Below, piece by piece: positions 8,119 to 15,978 of a stretch of 64,000 nt of DNA. Numbering within the stretch: position 1 is the first letter of the stretch; each line of letters begins with the position of its first letter. Both the position numbers and the translations under genes were made by a program. The notes beneath the pieces are model-generated. The model searched no databases and was not told the origin of the DNA. It saw nothing but the letters and a program-made list of their open reading frames with translations. Source of the stretch: an uncultured Pelagibacteraceae bacterium (GTDB lineage Bacteria; Pseudomonadota; Alphaproteobacteria; Pelagibacterales; Pelagibacteraceae); the NCBI GenBank assembly GCA_902572475.1, contig CACGGB010000001.1:1-64000 (forward strand). The letters run 5' to 3'.

Positions 8119-8589
8119 ATGATAAATGATCTATTAGCGTTAATAAATTCTGAAACTATTTATTTAATAGCTAACTGGGGAGTAATTCCATTTTGGCTGT
8201 TATTAATTATTGTACCGAACCACGGTTTAACCAATTTTTTTGTACAATCAATAATTGCTCCTTTACTTCTAGGTATCGCTTATTCCTATTTGTCTTATAG
8301 TCTTTATTTAGGAAATAATCTTTTTGATGGATTTGAACTTTATAGTGGGCTAGATGGCTTATATTCGATGTTTGCTAATGAAACATTATTATTAATTTTC
8401 TGGCTTCATTTTCTTTCAATAAGTTTATTTGCGGGCGCTTGGGTAGTTAGAGACGCAAGGAGATATTTTATTCCTAAAATTGTTACTATACCCTCCTTAA
8501 TATTAACTTATTTCACAGGACCTATTGGATTAATTTTTTATTGGTTTATAAGAATTTTATTTGCCAAAAAGATCAGTTTTAATGATTAA
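8119..8589 (+). CDS. ABA4-like (DUF4281) membrane protein
   Basis: The 156-residue protein has four hydrophobic segments and the family signatures VPNHGLTNFF, GLDGLYSMFAN and WVVRDARRYFIPK...TYFTGPIGL. Plant ABA4 takes part in neoxanthin formation. Bacterial homologues are common in carotenoid or rhodopsin bearers, but their reaction is not established. Its last codons overlap the start of the isomerase-like gene (ATGATTAA), so the pair is translationally coupled. A link to carotenoid or retinal chemistry is plausible for a proteorhodopsin-bearing lineage but is inference. Confidence 0.8.
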   Translation: MINDLLALINSETIYLIANWGVIPFWLLLIIVPNHGLTNFFVQSIIAPLLLGIAYSYLSYSLYLGNNLFDGFELYSGLDGLYSMFANETLLLIFWLHFLSISLFAGAWVVRDARRYFIPKIVTIPSLILTYFTGPIGLIFYWFIRILFAKKISFND

Positions 8590-9169
8590 GCCGTTTGATT
8601 TTTATTTTGACTTTATAAGTCCATATTCTTTTCTCGCACATAAAGAAATTAGAAAAATTGAGCACAAAGCCTCATTAAAAGTCAGATACAAACCCATTCT
8701 GTTAGGTGGATTACATAATCTTCATGGGATAAAGGCACCTGCTTTCATACCTGCAAAAGCTAAACATATGATCAGGGACTGTAAATTAGTAGCTGAAAGA
8801 AATAATATAAAGTTTAAATTTAATTCTTATTTCCCAATTAGGAGTTTGAATTTGATGCGTGGAGTGTTTGTTGCAGAGGAAGATAATTATAAAAGTTATT
8901 ATATTGATAGTATTTTCGATGCTATCTGGCAAGACGGGCTAAATATGAACGATGATAATATTATTCAAAAAGTATTAAAAAATCTTAGTGTAAATCCTAA
9001 GACATTTGCTTTAAGGGCCACTTCATCTTCAATAAAAGAAAGTCTTAAGAAGCGAACTAGTGAGGCATATGAAAAAGGTATTTTTGGTGCTCCTACTTTT
9101 GTTTCAAATAATAAAATTTTTTGGGGCCAAGATAGAATTGAGTTCGTTTTAAAGGAAGCTAGTAAATAA
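8582..9169 (+). CDS. 2-hydroxychromene-2-carboxylate isomerase-like DsbA-fold protein
   Basis: I start the gene at the ATG at 8582, not the track's 8561, because MIKPFDFYFDFISPYSFLAH begins the conserved domain directly and the coupling with the previous stop fits. The 195-residue protein has the DsbA/GST-kappa fold signatures FYFDFISPYSF at the N-terminus and GIFGAPTFV with FWGQDRIEFV at the C-terminus. Family members are glutathione-dependent isomerases of aromatic degradation or uncharacterised thiol-transfer proteins. No aromatic degradation genes lie nearby, so the substrate is unknown. Confidence 0.82.
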   Translation: MIKPFDFYFDFISPYSFLAHKEIRKIEHKASLKVRYKPILLGGLHNLHGIKAPAFIPAKAKHMIRDCKLVAERNNIKFKFNSYFPIRSLNLMRGVFVAEEDNYKSYYIDSIFDAIWQDGLNMNDDNIIQKVLKNLSVNPKTFALRATSSSIKESLKKRTSEAYEKGIFGAPTFVSNNKIFWGQDRIEFVLKEASK

Positions 9170-9170
9170 A

Positions 9171-9569
9171 TTATTTTTTTTCTTTAGCAACTACTTTTAA
9201 TCCAGCGTTTTTTAAAGCATCAAATCCACCACTTGCATTAGCTACATTTTTAAAACCCATATCAACTAAAGCCTTAGTCGCTAGTGCAGAACGAAAACCA
9301 AGAGCGCAGAAGAAAACCATCTTTTTTAAATCTTTAATTTTATTTTCTTGATAATAGGTGCTATTTGGATCTAACCAAAACTCTAACATTCCTCTTGGTA
9401 TATGTATTGAATTTTCTATAGTCCCCTCTCTCCAAAGTTCCCTAATATCTCTTACATCAACTAATGTTATTTCCTTTTTTTCGGCAAGTTTTTTGACTTC
9501 GCTTGCACTTAAGGTCTCAATCATTTCATTAGCTTCCTCGACTAATTTCTGTGAAGATTTAATACTCAT
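9171..9569 (-). CDS. Rhodanese-like domain protein
   Basis: A single rhodanese domain of 132 residues. The conserved strand VTLVDVRDIRE, the IPRG turn and the active loop VFFCALGFRSALA with its persulfide-forming Cys are visible, followed by GFKNVANASGGFDAL. Such proteins carry sulfane sulfur; the acceptor is unknown. There is no signal peptide, so it is cytoplasmic. It ends one base after the stop of the convergent isomerase gene and is divergent from the glycosyltransferase-like gene. Confidence 0.88.
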   Translation of the reverse strand: MSIKSSQKLVEEANEMIETLSASEVKKLAEKKEITLVDVRDIRELWREGTIENSIHIPRGMLEFWLDPNSTYYQENKIKDLKKMVFFCALGFRSALATKALVDMGFKNVANASGGFDALKNAGLKVVAKEKK

Positions 9570-9607
9570 AGATCAAATAATTAAACTATTATATATATTT
9601 TACTAGT

Positions 9608-10636
9608 ATGAAAAATATTAAAAATTTTAAAAAAGCTGGTTTTTTTAAAAAAATCTTTATTAAAATTTGTAGAAAGTTAGGTTACGAAATTATTGATCAA
9701 AATCAATTTGAAATAGTTACATTAAATAAAAAAATAAACGAACAAATAAGTGATATTGGACAAAATTCAATTAACCTTCCTCTAGGTAAAGTCAAAATTA
9801 CAAGACCAGTGAAAGCATTAGATATTATTATAAGAACTTGCTCAAACGTTAACATGCTTACTCAAAATAAAGCGAGACTATTTGAAAGGGAAAAAATTGA
9901 GTATACTTTAAGAACAATCATATCAATAATTAATTCTGTAAATTATAACCCTATGCTAAAAAAAATAAGAATTAGTTATAAAGTAGTAGATCATAACTCT
10001 TCTAGGGAAAATTTACTAAAAATTGATACTATTTTTAAAAAGTACAACATTGATTATAAACTAATAAATTTAGATGTTTCAAAATTTGAAAAAGAAATTC
10101 ATGAAGTTAATGAGCGAGGAGACAAAGTTTCTTATAACCAGATTTCTAATATGGCAAATATAAATCAATCTCTAGAGGAATCTAAGAATTCCGAAGATTT
10201 AATTTATTTTGTTGAGGATGATTATATTCACCAAAAAAATTCTATCGGTGAAATGATCTTGACTTATGAGCGTATTGCATCACAGTTTAATAAAGAAATA
10301 ATCATTTGTCCCTCAGATTATCCATATTTATACACAAAAACTGAACCTACTCAAAATTTTTTAGGTCAGGATTATCATTGGAGAAAAGTTAATGAAACTC
10401 TCTGTACTTTTTTGACAAGCAAAAAGATGGTTGAGAAATATTGGGATAAATATTTAAGTATGTGTAAAAAGGAACATGCTCCTTTTGAAAAACCATTGCA
10501 TGAAATATATGAAAAAGAACTATGTATTTCGCCTATTCCGTCACTTGCAGTGCATTTTACAAATGTTAATTCTATATTTGGGTTGTCACCGAATGTTGAT
10601 TGGGAAAAAATTTGGGAAGAAAATAAGCTAAATTAA
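9608..10636 (+). CDS. Glycosyltransferase-like protein of unknown substrate
   Basis: The 342-residue protein starts with a basic stretch, then has a GT-A-like core: KALDIIIRTCSN opening strand, a KIRISYKVVDHNSS strand, and IYFVEDDYIH, which resembles a metal-binding DxD motif, near residue 205. There is no membrane segment. The C-terminus is rich in aromatic residues. I do not recognise a named family and call it glycosyltransferase-like from these motifs only. Its stop codon sits inside the arm of the bidirectional terminator that separates it from amt. Confidence 0.5.
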   Translation: MKNIKNFKKAGFFKKIFIKICRKLGYEIIDQNQFEIVTLNKKINEQISDIGQNSINLPLGKVKITRPVKALDIIIRTCSNVNMLTQNKARLFEREKIEYTLRTIISIINSVNYNPMLKKIRISYKVVDHNSSRENLLKIDTIFKKYNIDYKLINLDVSKFEKEIHEVNERGDKVSYNQISNMANINQSLEESKNSEDLIYFVEDDYIHQKNSIGEMILTYERIASQFNKEIIICPSDYPYLYTKTEPTQNFLGQDYHWRKVNETLCTFLTSKKMVEKYWDKYLSMCKKEHAPFEKPLHEIYEKELCISPIPSLAVHFTNVNSIFGLSPNVDWEKIWEENKLN

Positions 10637-10660
10637 AGGCCTGATTTCTCAGGCCTTTAA
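10633..10660. terminator. Bidirectional intrinsic terminator
   Basis: A perfect 12-bp inverted repeat TTAAAGGCCTGA with a 4-base loop lies between the convergent glycosyltransferase-like gene and the first amt gene. A/T tracts are present on both sides, so it can end both transcripts. It shares the AAGGCCTG core with the terminator of the second amt gene. Confidence 0.85.
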
Positions 10661-10670
10661 TTAAAACTGA

Positions 10671-11960
10671 CTAATCTCTTATAGAATATGCTGATACACC
10701 AACTTCAGCTTTATCAGTTCCTAATTTTTCTGCAGCTTTACTAATTCTTAAACCAATTGTTGATTTGAGAGCGGTAAAAGTTGCCCAAGATAACGCAAAG
10801 CTAAATATACACACAGATGCTGTGCCTATAAATTGAGTTCCAAAAGATGTGTCTGGATTAGTTAAAGGAACCACAAGTGTTCCAAATATACCAGCAAACA
10901 TGTGTACCGGAATAGCTCCAACTACGTCATCTAAACCATAACTTTCTAACATTTTTGTTCCAAAGTACATTATAATTGCACCAACTGAACCTATGAACAT
11001 AGCTGTTATAGGACCAGGCGTTAAAGGCTCTGCTGTAATAGCAACTAGTCCTGCTAAAGCACCATTAAGCATCATAACAATATCAGTTTTACCACCGATC
11101 AATCTTGTAATTGCCGCTCCAGTAAAGGTTCCTGCAGCTCCAGCCAAATGAGTATTAACTGCAATTTTAGAAATTGCATTTACATCGTCAAACGTCCCCA
11201 TAGCTAACTGGCTGAATCCATTAAATCCGAACCAACCAAACCATAGAAGAAATGTTCCTAAAGTTACTAAAGGAATACTTGAGGCAGCAAAAGGTTGCAT
11301 AGATTTTTTTTCACCTCTTCTACCAAATCTTCCTTCTCTAGCACCTAAGACAATAACTCCAGCGAGCGCTGCTGCTCCTCCACATCCATGAACTAAAGTT
11401 GATCCAGCAAAATCTGAGAAGCCCCCACTAGCTAACCAGCCTCCTCCCCATTGCCAACCCATAGAAATAGGATAGATAACTCCTGCCATAACTGCTGCAA
11501 AAATAAAGAATGGCCAAATCTTAATTCTTTCTGCTACTGCTCCAGATACTATTGAAGCTGTTGCACATACAAACATAGTTTGAAAGAACCAGTCAGAATA
11601 ACCTGAATAGCCTGTTGAAGCATCAGATGAGTCTGTCCAGATAGTAAATGAGCCTACGTAACCACCTTCTGGCACTCCGTAAGCTAAATTATAACCTACT
11701 AAAAAGAATACCAGTGAGCATATTGCGAATTTACCTATATTTTTCGCGGCAATTGTCGACACACTTTTTGTAGTCACCAATCCGCTCTCAAGCATACAGA
11801 ATCCTGCTGCCATGAAAGCTACTAATACTCCTCCTATGTAAAATCCTAGTGAGTTAAAAATATATTGTCCCTCTTGAGACATAGTTGTTTCTGCAAAGCT
11901 TTGAGAGCTTATTAGTAAAGCAGAAATACAACCTAATAAAATGAAAGTTAATTTTTTCAT
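10671..11960 (-). CDS. amt: Ammonium transporter (Amt), copy 1
   Basis: Amt proteins form trimers that pass ammonium across the inner membrane. I start at 11960 (MKKLTFILLG) because a GGGGGG ribosome-site-like tract lies just before it and the codons from there form a clean signal peptide ending SFAET; the track adds 11 upstream codons. The mature protein has 11 membrane segments, with family motifs AAGFCMLESG, WQWGGGWL, DFAGSTLVHGCGG and MMLNGALAG. The twin pore histidines are expected in LVHGCGG and VGAIPVHMFAG. The charged cytoplasmic tail (RISKAAEKLGTDKAEVGV) is nearly the same as in copy 2. No GlnK gene is adjacent. Confidence 0.93.
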   Translation of the reverse strand: MKKLTFILLGCISALLISSQSFAETTMSQEGQYIFNSLGFYIGGVLVAFMAAGFCMLESGLVTTKSVSTIAAKNIGKFAICSLVFFLVGYNLAYGVPEGGYVGSFTIWTDSSDASTGYSGYSDWFFQTMFVCATASIVSGAVAERIKIWPFFIFAAVMAGVIYPISMGWQWGGGWLASGGFSDFAGSTLVHGCGGAAALAGVIVLGAREGRFGRRGEKKSMQPFAASSIPLVTLGTFLLWFGWFGFNGFSQLAMGTFDDVNAISKIAVNTHLAGAAGTFTGAAITRLIGGKTDIVMMLNGALAGLVAITAEPLTPGPITAMFIGSVGAIIMYFGTKMLESYGLDDVVGAIPVHMFAGIFGTLVVPLTNPDTSFGTQFIGTASVCIFSFALSWATFTALKSTIGLRISKAAEKLGTDKAEVGVSAYSIRD

Positions 11961-12044
11961 GTTTCCCCCCTTTTTTTGAAGCTTTGATATCAAATTTAAG
12001 GGTTTCGAAGCATGAATTTAATGCATATGAGCTTTGTAAAATAA

Positions 12045-12080
12045 ATAAGGCCTGGACGGGGGAACCGAACCAGGCCTTAT
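12045..12080 (-). terminator. Terminator after amt copy 2
   Basis: An 11-bp perfect stem ATAAGGCCTGG/CCAGGCCTTAT with a 14-base loop lies 36 bases after the stop of the second amt gene on the minus strand and is followed by TTATTTTA. It separates the two paralogues into distinct transcripts, although readthrough into copy 1 is possible. Confidence 0.75.
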
Positions 12081-12115
12081 AATTTTTCCCAACTAACGAG
12101 GGAGGGAATATTTTA

Positions 12116-13408
12116 TTAGTCTCTTATACCGTAAGCTATTACACCAACTTCTGCTTTGTCAGTTCCTAGTCTTTCAGCTTCCTTGCTTATTCTTAATCCA
12201 ATTGTGCTTTTGATAATTTGGAAAACAATAAACGAGACTATGAATACGAATACCACAACTGAGATAGTTCCTAGGAATTGTGCTCCGAAAGTAACATCTC
12301 CATTTGTTAATGGCACTGCTAATGTACCCCATACTCCAGCTACTAAGTGTGCTGGGATGGCTCCAACTACGTCATCAATTTTCATTTTGAACAATAGTTT
12401 TGTTGAGAAGTACATTAATACTCCTGCTATTGCTCCAATGAAGATTGCAGCTAACGGACTTGGTGTTAATGGTTCTGCGGTAATACCTACTAATCCAGCA
12501 ATTGCGCCGTTTAGCATCATTACAACGTCAGTTTTTCCACCGATAACTCTTGATACTGTTGCAGCAGCTAATACACCACCACCTGCAGCTAAGTTCGTAT
12601 TGATATAAATTGTTGCTACTGCTGAAACGTCTTCTAGCGTTCCAGAAGCTAACTGAGATCCACCATTAAATCCGAACCAACCTAACCAAAGTATAAATAC
12701 TCCTAATGTTGCTAACGGAATTGATGATGCAGCAAATGGTGCCATCGGTTTTGCCTCACCTTTTCCTGAGAATCTGCCACTTCTAGCACCTAATACGATT
12801 GCACCTGCAAGAGCCGCAGCTCCTCCAGCAGCATGTACTAAAGTTGAACCAGCAAAGTCTGAGAATCCAGCTACCGATAACCATCCGCCACCCCACTGCC
12901 AACCCATTGAAATTGGATATATTATACCAGTTAAAATTGCGGCAAATAAGAAAAATGGCCAGATCTTAATTCTTTCAGCTAATGTACCAGATACGATTGA
13001 CATTGTAGTTGCACAGAAAACCATTTGGAAGAACCAATCAGAACCATCAGAATATCCTGTCTCTAATGATGAATTGTCACTCCATGGTGTAAATGAACCT
13101 ATATATCCGCCTTCTGGTATACCGTAAGCTAAATTGTAACCAACCAACCAGAACATTACTCCGGCGATTGAATATAAACCTATATTTTTAGCACAGATTG
13201 CAGATACAGATTTTGATGTTACTAATCCTGACTCTAACATTGCGAAACCTGCGGCCATCCACATGACCAAGAAACCTGACATTAAAAATAATAGGGTATT
13301 AAAAATGTATTGTACTTCTGCAGACACTGTAGTCTCAGCATATCCAAGACCTGCAAAGCCAAAGTAAATGGCTGTACCTGCTAAAAAGTATCCTAAGTAT
13401 TTTTTCAT
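12116..13408 (-). CDS. amt: Ammonium transporter (Amt), copy 2
   Basis: This 430-residue paralogue of the downstream gene has a signal peptide (cut near GYAETT) and 11 membrane segments, with motifs AAGFAMLESG, WQWGGGWL, DFAGSTLVHAAGG and MMLNGAIAG. The tail ends RLGTDKAEVGVIAYGIRD. Its core is close to copy 1 but the first and last helices differ, which suggests separate affinity or regulation rather than a fresh duplication. Codon usage looks richer in favoured codons (GCA, GGT) than in its neighbours, consistent with high expression. Confidence 0.93.
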   Translation of the reverse strand: MKKYLGYFLAGTAIYFGFAGLGYAETTVSAEVQYIFNTLLFLMSGFLVMWMAAGFAMLESGLVTSKSVSAICAKNIGLYSIAGVMFWLVGYNLAYGIPEGGYIGSFTPWSDNSSLETGYSDGSDWFFQMVFCATTMSIVSGTLAERIKIWPFFLFAAILTGIIYPISMGWQWGGGWLSVAGFSDFAGSTLVHAAGGAAALAGAIVLGARSGRFSGKGEAKPMAPFAASSIPLATLGVFILWLGWFGFNGGSQLASGTLEDVSAVATIYINTNLAAGGGVLAAATVSRVIGGKTDVVMMLNGAIAGLVGITAEPLTPSPLAAIFIGAIAGVLMYFSTKLLFKMKIDDVVGAIPAHLVAGVWGTLAVPLTNGDVTFGAQFLGTISVVVFVFIVSFIVFQIIKSTIGLRISKEAERLGTDKAEVGVIAYGIRD

Positions 13409-13503
13409 AACTAACTCCCTTGTTAAGCGAGCGTTATAGGGTTTTAACTATTGAAAAAGAATTGAATTGTCTTAATTTGAGCTATGCATTTTTTGCAAGT
13501 AGT

Positions 13504-13536
13504 TAGCCCTTATTTGAGATCTTCAAATAAGGGCTA
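13504..13536 (-). terminator. Intrinsic terminator after HU
   Basis: A perfect 14-bp stem TAGCCCTTATTTGA/TCAAATAAGGGCTA with a 5-base loop starts about 11 bases after the HU stop on the minus strand. It isolates the HU message from the upstream region of amt copy 2. Confidence 0.85.
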
Positions 13537-13546
13537 AATAAAACGT

Positions 13547-13822
13547 TTATCTATTAAACATTTCTTTTAAGCTTTTAGCTGGTAAAAACTTAACTTTTTG
13601 TGACGCAGCAATTTGAATAGACTCTCCTGTACGAGGATTTCTTCCTACCCTAGCTTTTCTTTTTGCTACTTTATAAGTACCAAAACCAGCTATTTTTACA
13701 GTATCGTCATTCTTTAAAGCATCTAAAATTATAGTCGTTATTGAATCAAAGGTTCTCTCAGCATCAGCTTTGCTTTGACCCAGTGTGGACGATATTTTTG
13801 CTACTAGTTGTTTTTTATTCAT
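13547..13822 (-). CDS. hup: HU family DNA-binding protein
   Basis: This 91-residue histone-like protein has the HU architecture: helical dimer domain with MNKKQLVAKISSTLGQSKADAERTFDSI, the GFGTYKV turn, then the DNA-binding beta arm RKARVGRNPRTGESIQIAAS with the intercalating proline in RNPRTG. It bends and compacts DNA as a dimer. It has its own promoter region and terminator and so forms a single-gene unit. The ribosome site is AAGGGG. Confidence 0.95.
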   Translation of the reverse strand: MNKKQLVAKISSTLGQSKADAERTFDSITTIILDALKNDDTVKIAGFGTYKVAKRKARVGRNPRTGESIQIAASQKVKFLPAKSLKEMFNR

Positions 13823-13894
13823 TTATGCCCCTTAGTTATTATCTAATCTCTATAAAAATCTAATAAAATCAACATTTTTTTGGTGTTTCACGTA

Positions 13895-13923
13895 AATATC
13901 AACACAATATATTGTGTGGTCAA
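13895..13923 (-). promoter_or_regulatory. Candidate hup promoter with palindromic operator in the spacer
   Basis: On the minus strand, TTGACC (13923-13918) and GATATT (13900-13895) are separated by exactly 17 bases. The spacer contains a perfect 16-bp palindrome ACACAATATATTGTGT (13902-13917). Transcription would start about 65 bases before the hup ATG. Element spacing is ideal, but the -10 match is only moderate. The protein that would bind the palindrome is unknown. Confidence 0.45.
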
Positions 13924-13964
13924 AAATCGTTGAATTTATTGACTTTTTTGAATAAAAAAATGGC

Positions 13965-15083
13965 TTAAAATAAGCCTAAATCTCTTAAATCGTTAAAAGT
14001 TGTAAAAAACATTAAAGAAAGTAGTAAAAAAAGACCGATTCGAAAAAATCCCTCTTGGGTTCTTTGTGTAAGAGGTCTCCCTAAAACCTTTTCAAAAGCA
14101 TAAAACATTAAATGTCCTCCATCCAACATAGGAATAGGCAACAAATTAATAAACCCCAAACTTATTGAAATGTAAGCCATAATGCTTAGAAAAGCTATAA
14201 AACCAAGTTTTGCAACCTGACCAGTGATTTTCGCTATTTTTATAGGACCGCCCAGTTGAGTGGTGTCTCCCGTGCCTTTAAACATTGAAATGATAAAATT
14301 CCATGAAGCATCAATTACAAACCAAGTCTCTTTAAAAGCGTAAAGCAAAGCAGTTGCTGGGCCTAATCTTTCTCTATTAATCTCATCATTTAAAGGAGCT
14401 ATTTTTATACCGATAATCTTTTTATTTGCTTTATTACCCAAAGAATCCTCGCCTTTAGTTACTTCAGGTTTTACAGAAAATGTAATTTCACTGTCATTTC
14501 TTAATATGCCGATATCAATTATCTCTGATGTAGAGGAATTAATGAAAGCGGAAACTTCCATAATACTGTTTACATCTTTGCCATTAATCGATTTAATAAT
14601 ATCGCCTGACTTAATTCCTGCCTCTTCTGCAGGACTTTCTATTTGAACTTCCTGTATTTGAGCAGGGGTAAAATCTTTTCCAGCAAACATATAAATGAAT
14701 GCAAAAATAAATATTGCTAATAAAAAATTTGCAAATGGACCAGCTGCTACAATAATAGATCTTTGATATAAAGGTTTAACTACAAATAATTTTTCTTGAT
14801 CTTCTTTATTATATTTTTTTAATAGCTCTACTTGCTCTGCTTGGCTAAAAACATTTCTATCGCCAAAAAATTTTACGTACCCACCCAGAGGAATTGCACA
14901 GAATTTCCATCTTGTTCCAGATTTGTCGTTAAACCCAAATATTTCTTTACCAAATCCAATAGAAAAGTCTGTAACTCCTACACCATACTTCTTGGCATAG
15001 TAATAATGGCCATATTCGTGGATAAATACTACAACTGTAAGTAGTATTATGAAAGGTACTATAAAAGAGATTAAAATTTCCAT
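13965..15083 (-). CDS. rseP: RIP metalloprotease RseP (site-2 protease)
   Basis: RseP cleaves transmembrane segments of anti-sigma factors and remnant signal peptides in the inner membrane. The protein (372 residues) has the zinc motif HEYGHYYYAKK in the first membrane helix and the second motif LLPIPMLDGGHLMFY near residue 320. A PDZ domain lies around residues 130-205 (SPAEEAGIKSGDIIKSINGKDV). The start overlaps the LysR stop by 13 bases. In most proteobacteria rseP lies between dxr and bamA; here it follows folE-acuI-lysR, so the usual context is lost. Confidence 0.93.
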   Translation of the reverse strand: MEILISFIVPFIILLTVVVFIHEYGHYYYAKKYGVGVTDFSIGFGKEIFGFNDKSGTRWKFCAIPLGGYVKFFGDRNVFSQAEQVELLKKYNKEDQEKLFVVKPLYQRSIIVAAGPFANFLLAIFIFAFIYMFAGKDFTPAQIQEVQIESPAEEAGIKSGDIIKSINGKDVNSIMEVSAFINSSTSEIIDIGILRNDSEITFSVKPEVTKGEDSLGNKANKKIIGIKIAPLNDEINRERLGPATALLYAFKETWFVIDASWNFIISMFKGTGDTTQLGGPIKIAKITGQVAKLGFIAFLSIMAYISISLGFINLLPIPMLDGGHLMFYAFEKVLGRPLTQRTQEGFFRIGLFLLLSLMFFTTFNDLRDLGLF

Positions 15084-15961
15084 TCGTTAACTTTACTAAA
15101 TAAAAAGTTTCTAAAAGCTACAAGTCTCGCGTTATTTTTTAACGATGATGGATAAACAAAATGAGTTTCCGTTGGCTTACCAGGTTCATCAGGTAAAACT
15201 CTTGTTATGCCATTAATATTGTGAGTAATGTAATCTGGTAAAGCGGCAAGACCAACTCCGCTTTGAACTGCTAGTAATAAGCCATAAACACTATTTACCT
15301 TCATTAAAGATCTTCTTTTTTTACCTTCTTTTGCACCGACTTTTAATACCCAATCAGGATTATAAACAGGTGACGGAGCACCCTTGCCATAAGTTATAAA
15401 CTTATGCTTATCTAGATCTTTAAGTGTTTTTGGGTAACCATTTTTTTCCAAATAATCGTTTGAACCGTAAATATGATAATTAAAATCCACAAATTTTTTT
15501 TGAATTAAATTAAGTTGTTTAGGTCTTCTCATCCTGATAGCTACATCGGCTTCACGAGTGGCTAAATCAAGTTCTCTATCATCAAATATCAATTCTATTT
15601 CAATACCAGGGTTAAGATCCATAAATTCTTTAATTCTAGGAGTTAACCATGTAGTTCCAAAACTTACGACGGTGGTCACAACTAATTTTCCGTTTATCTT
15701 ATCTTTTTGACCACTTAGATTTGACTCAACATCTTTAAGTTTTGAAATAATTTCATGAGCTGATTTAAAAAGGTACTCACCATTTTCTGTAAGAACTAAT
15801 CCTCTCGCATGACGTTCGAATAGCTGAACTTTCAAATCACTCTCTAAGCCTTGTATTTGGCGACTTATTGCTGATTGGCTTAAATTTAATATCGTAGATG
15901 CCTTTGTAAAACTTGAAGCTTCAGCAACAGTGTGAAAAATTTTAAGTTTATCCCAATCCAT
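15071..15961 (-). CDS. LysR family transcriptional regulator
   Basis: The 296-residue protein has an N-terminal winged helix-turn-helix (KLKIFHTVAEASSFTKASTILNLSQSAISRQIQGLE) and the LysR effector domain from about residue 90 (KLVVTTVVSFGTTWLTPRI). It lies 17 bases after acuI on the same strand and overlaps rseP. Adjacent acuI is the natural candidate target, possibly with an acryloyl-CoA-pathway metabolite as effector, but LysR genes usually regulate a divergent gene and here the target is upstream in the same run. The specificity is inference. Confidence 0.9.
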   Translation of the reverse strand: MDWDKLKIFHTVAEASSFTKASTILNLSQSAISRQIQGLESDLKVQLFERHARGLVLTENGEYLFKSAHEIISKLKDVESNLSGQKDKINGKLVVTTVVSFGTTWLTPRIKEFMDLNPGIEIELIFDDRELDLATREADVAIRMRRPKQLNLIQKKFVDFNYHIYGSNDYLEKNGYPKTLKDLDKHKFITYGKGAPSPVYNPDWVLKVGAKEGKKRRSLMKVNSVYGLLLAVQSGVGLAALPDYITHNINGITRVLPDEPGKPTETHFVYPSSLKNNARLVAFRNFLFSKVNEWKF

Positions 15962-15978
15962 ACTGAATTTATTATAGT

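Noticed and set aside
8561-8581. Upstream start of the isomerase-like gene (track start 8561)
   Set aside because: The conserved domain begins at the ATG at 8582, and the earlier codons only reuse the end of the ABA4-like gene.
12156-12608. 150-residue ORF on the plus strand
   Set aside because: It is the antisense shadow of amt copy 2 (Thr/Asn/Ala/Pro-rich, no domain).
13420-13500. Sigma-54 or NtrC site upstream of amt copy 2
   Set aside because: TTGCA- and TGCA-like words occur, but not with the spacing needed; AT-rich chance matches are likely.
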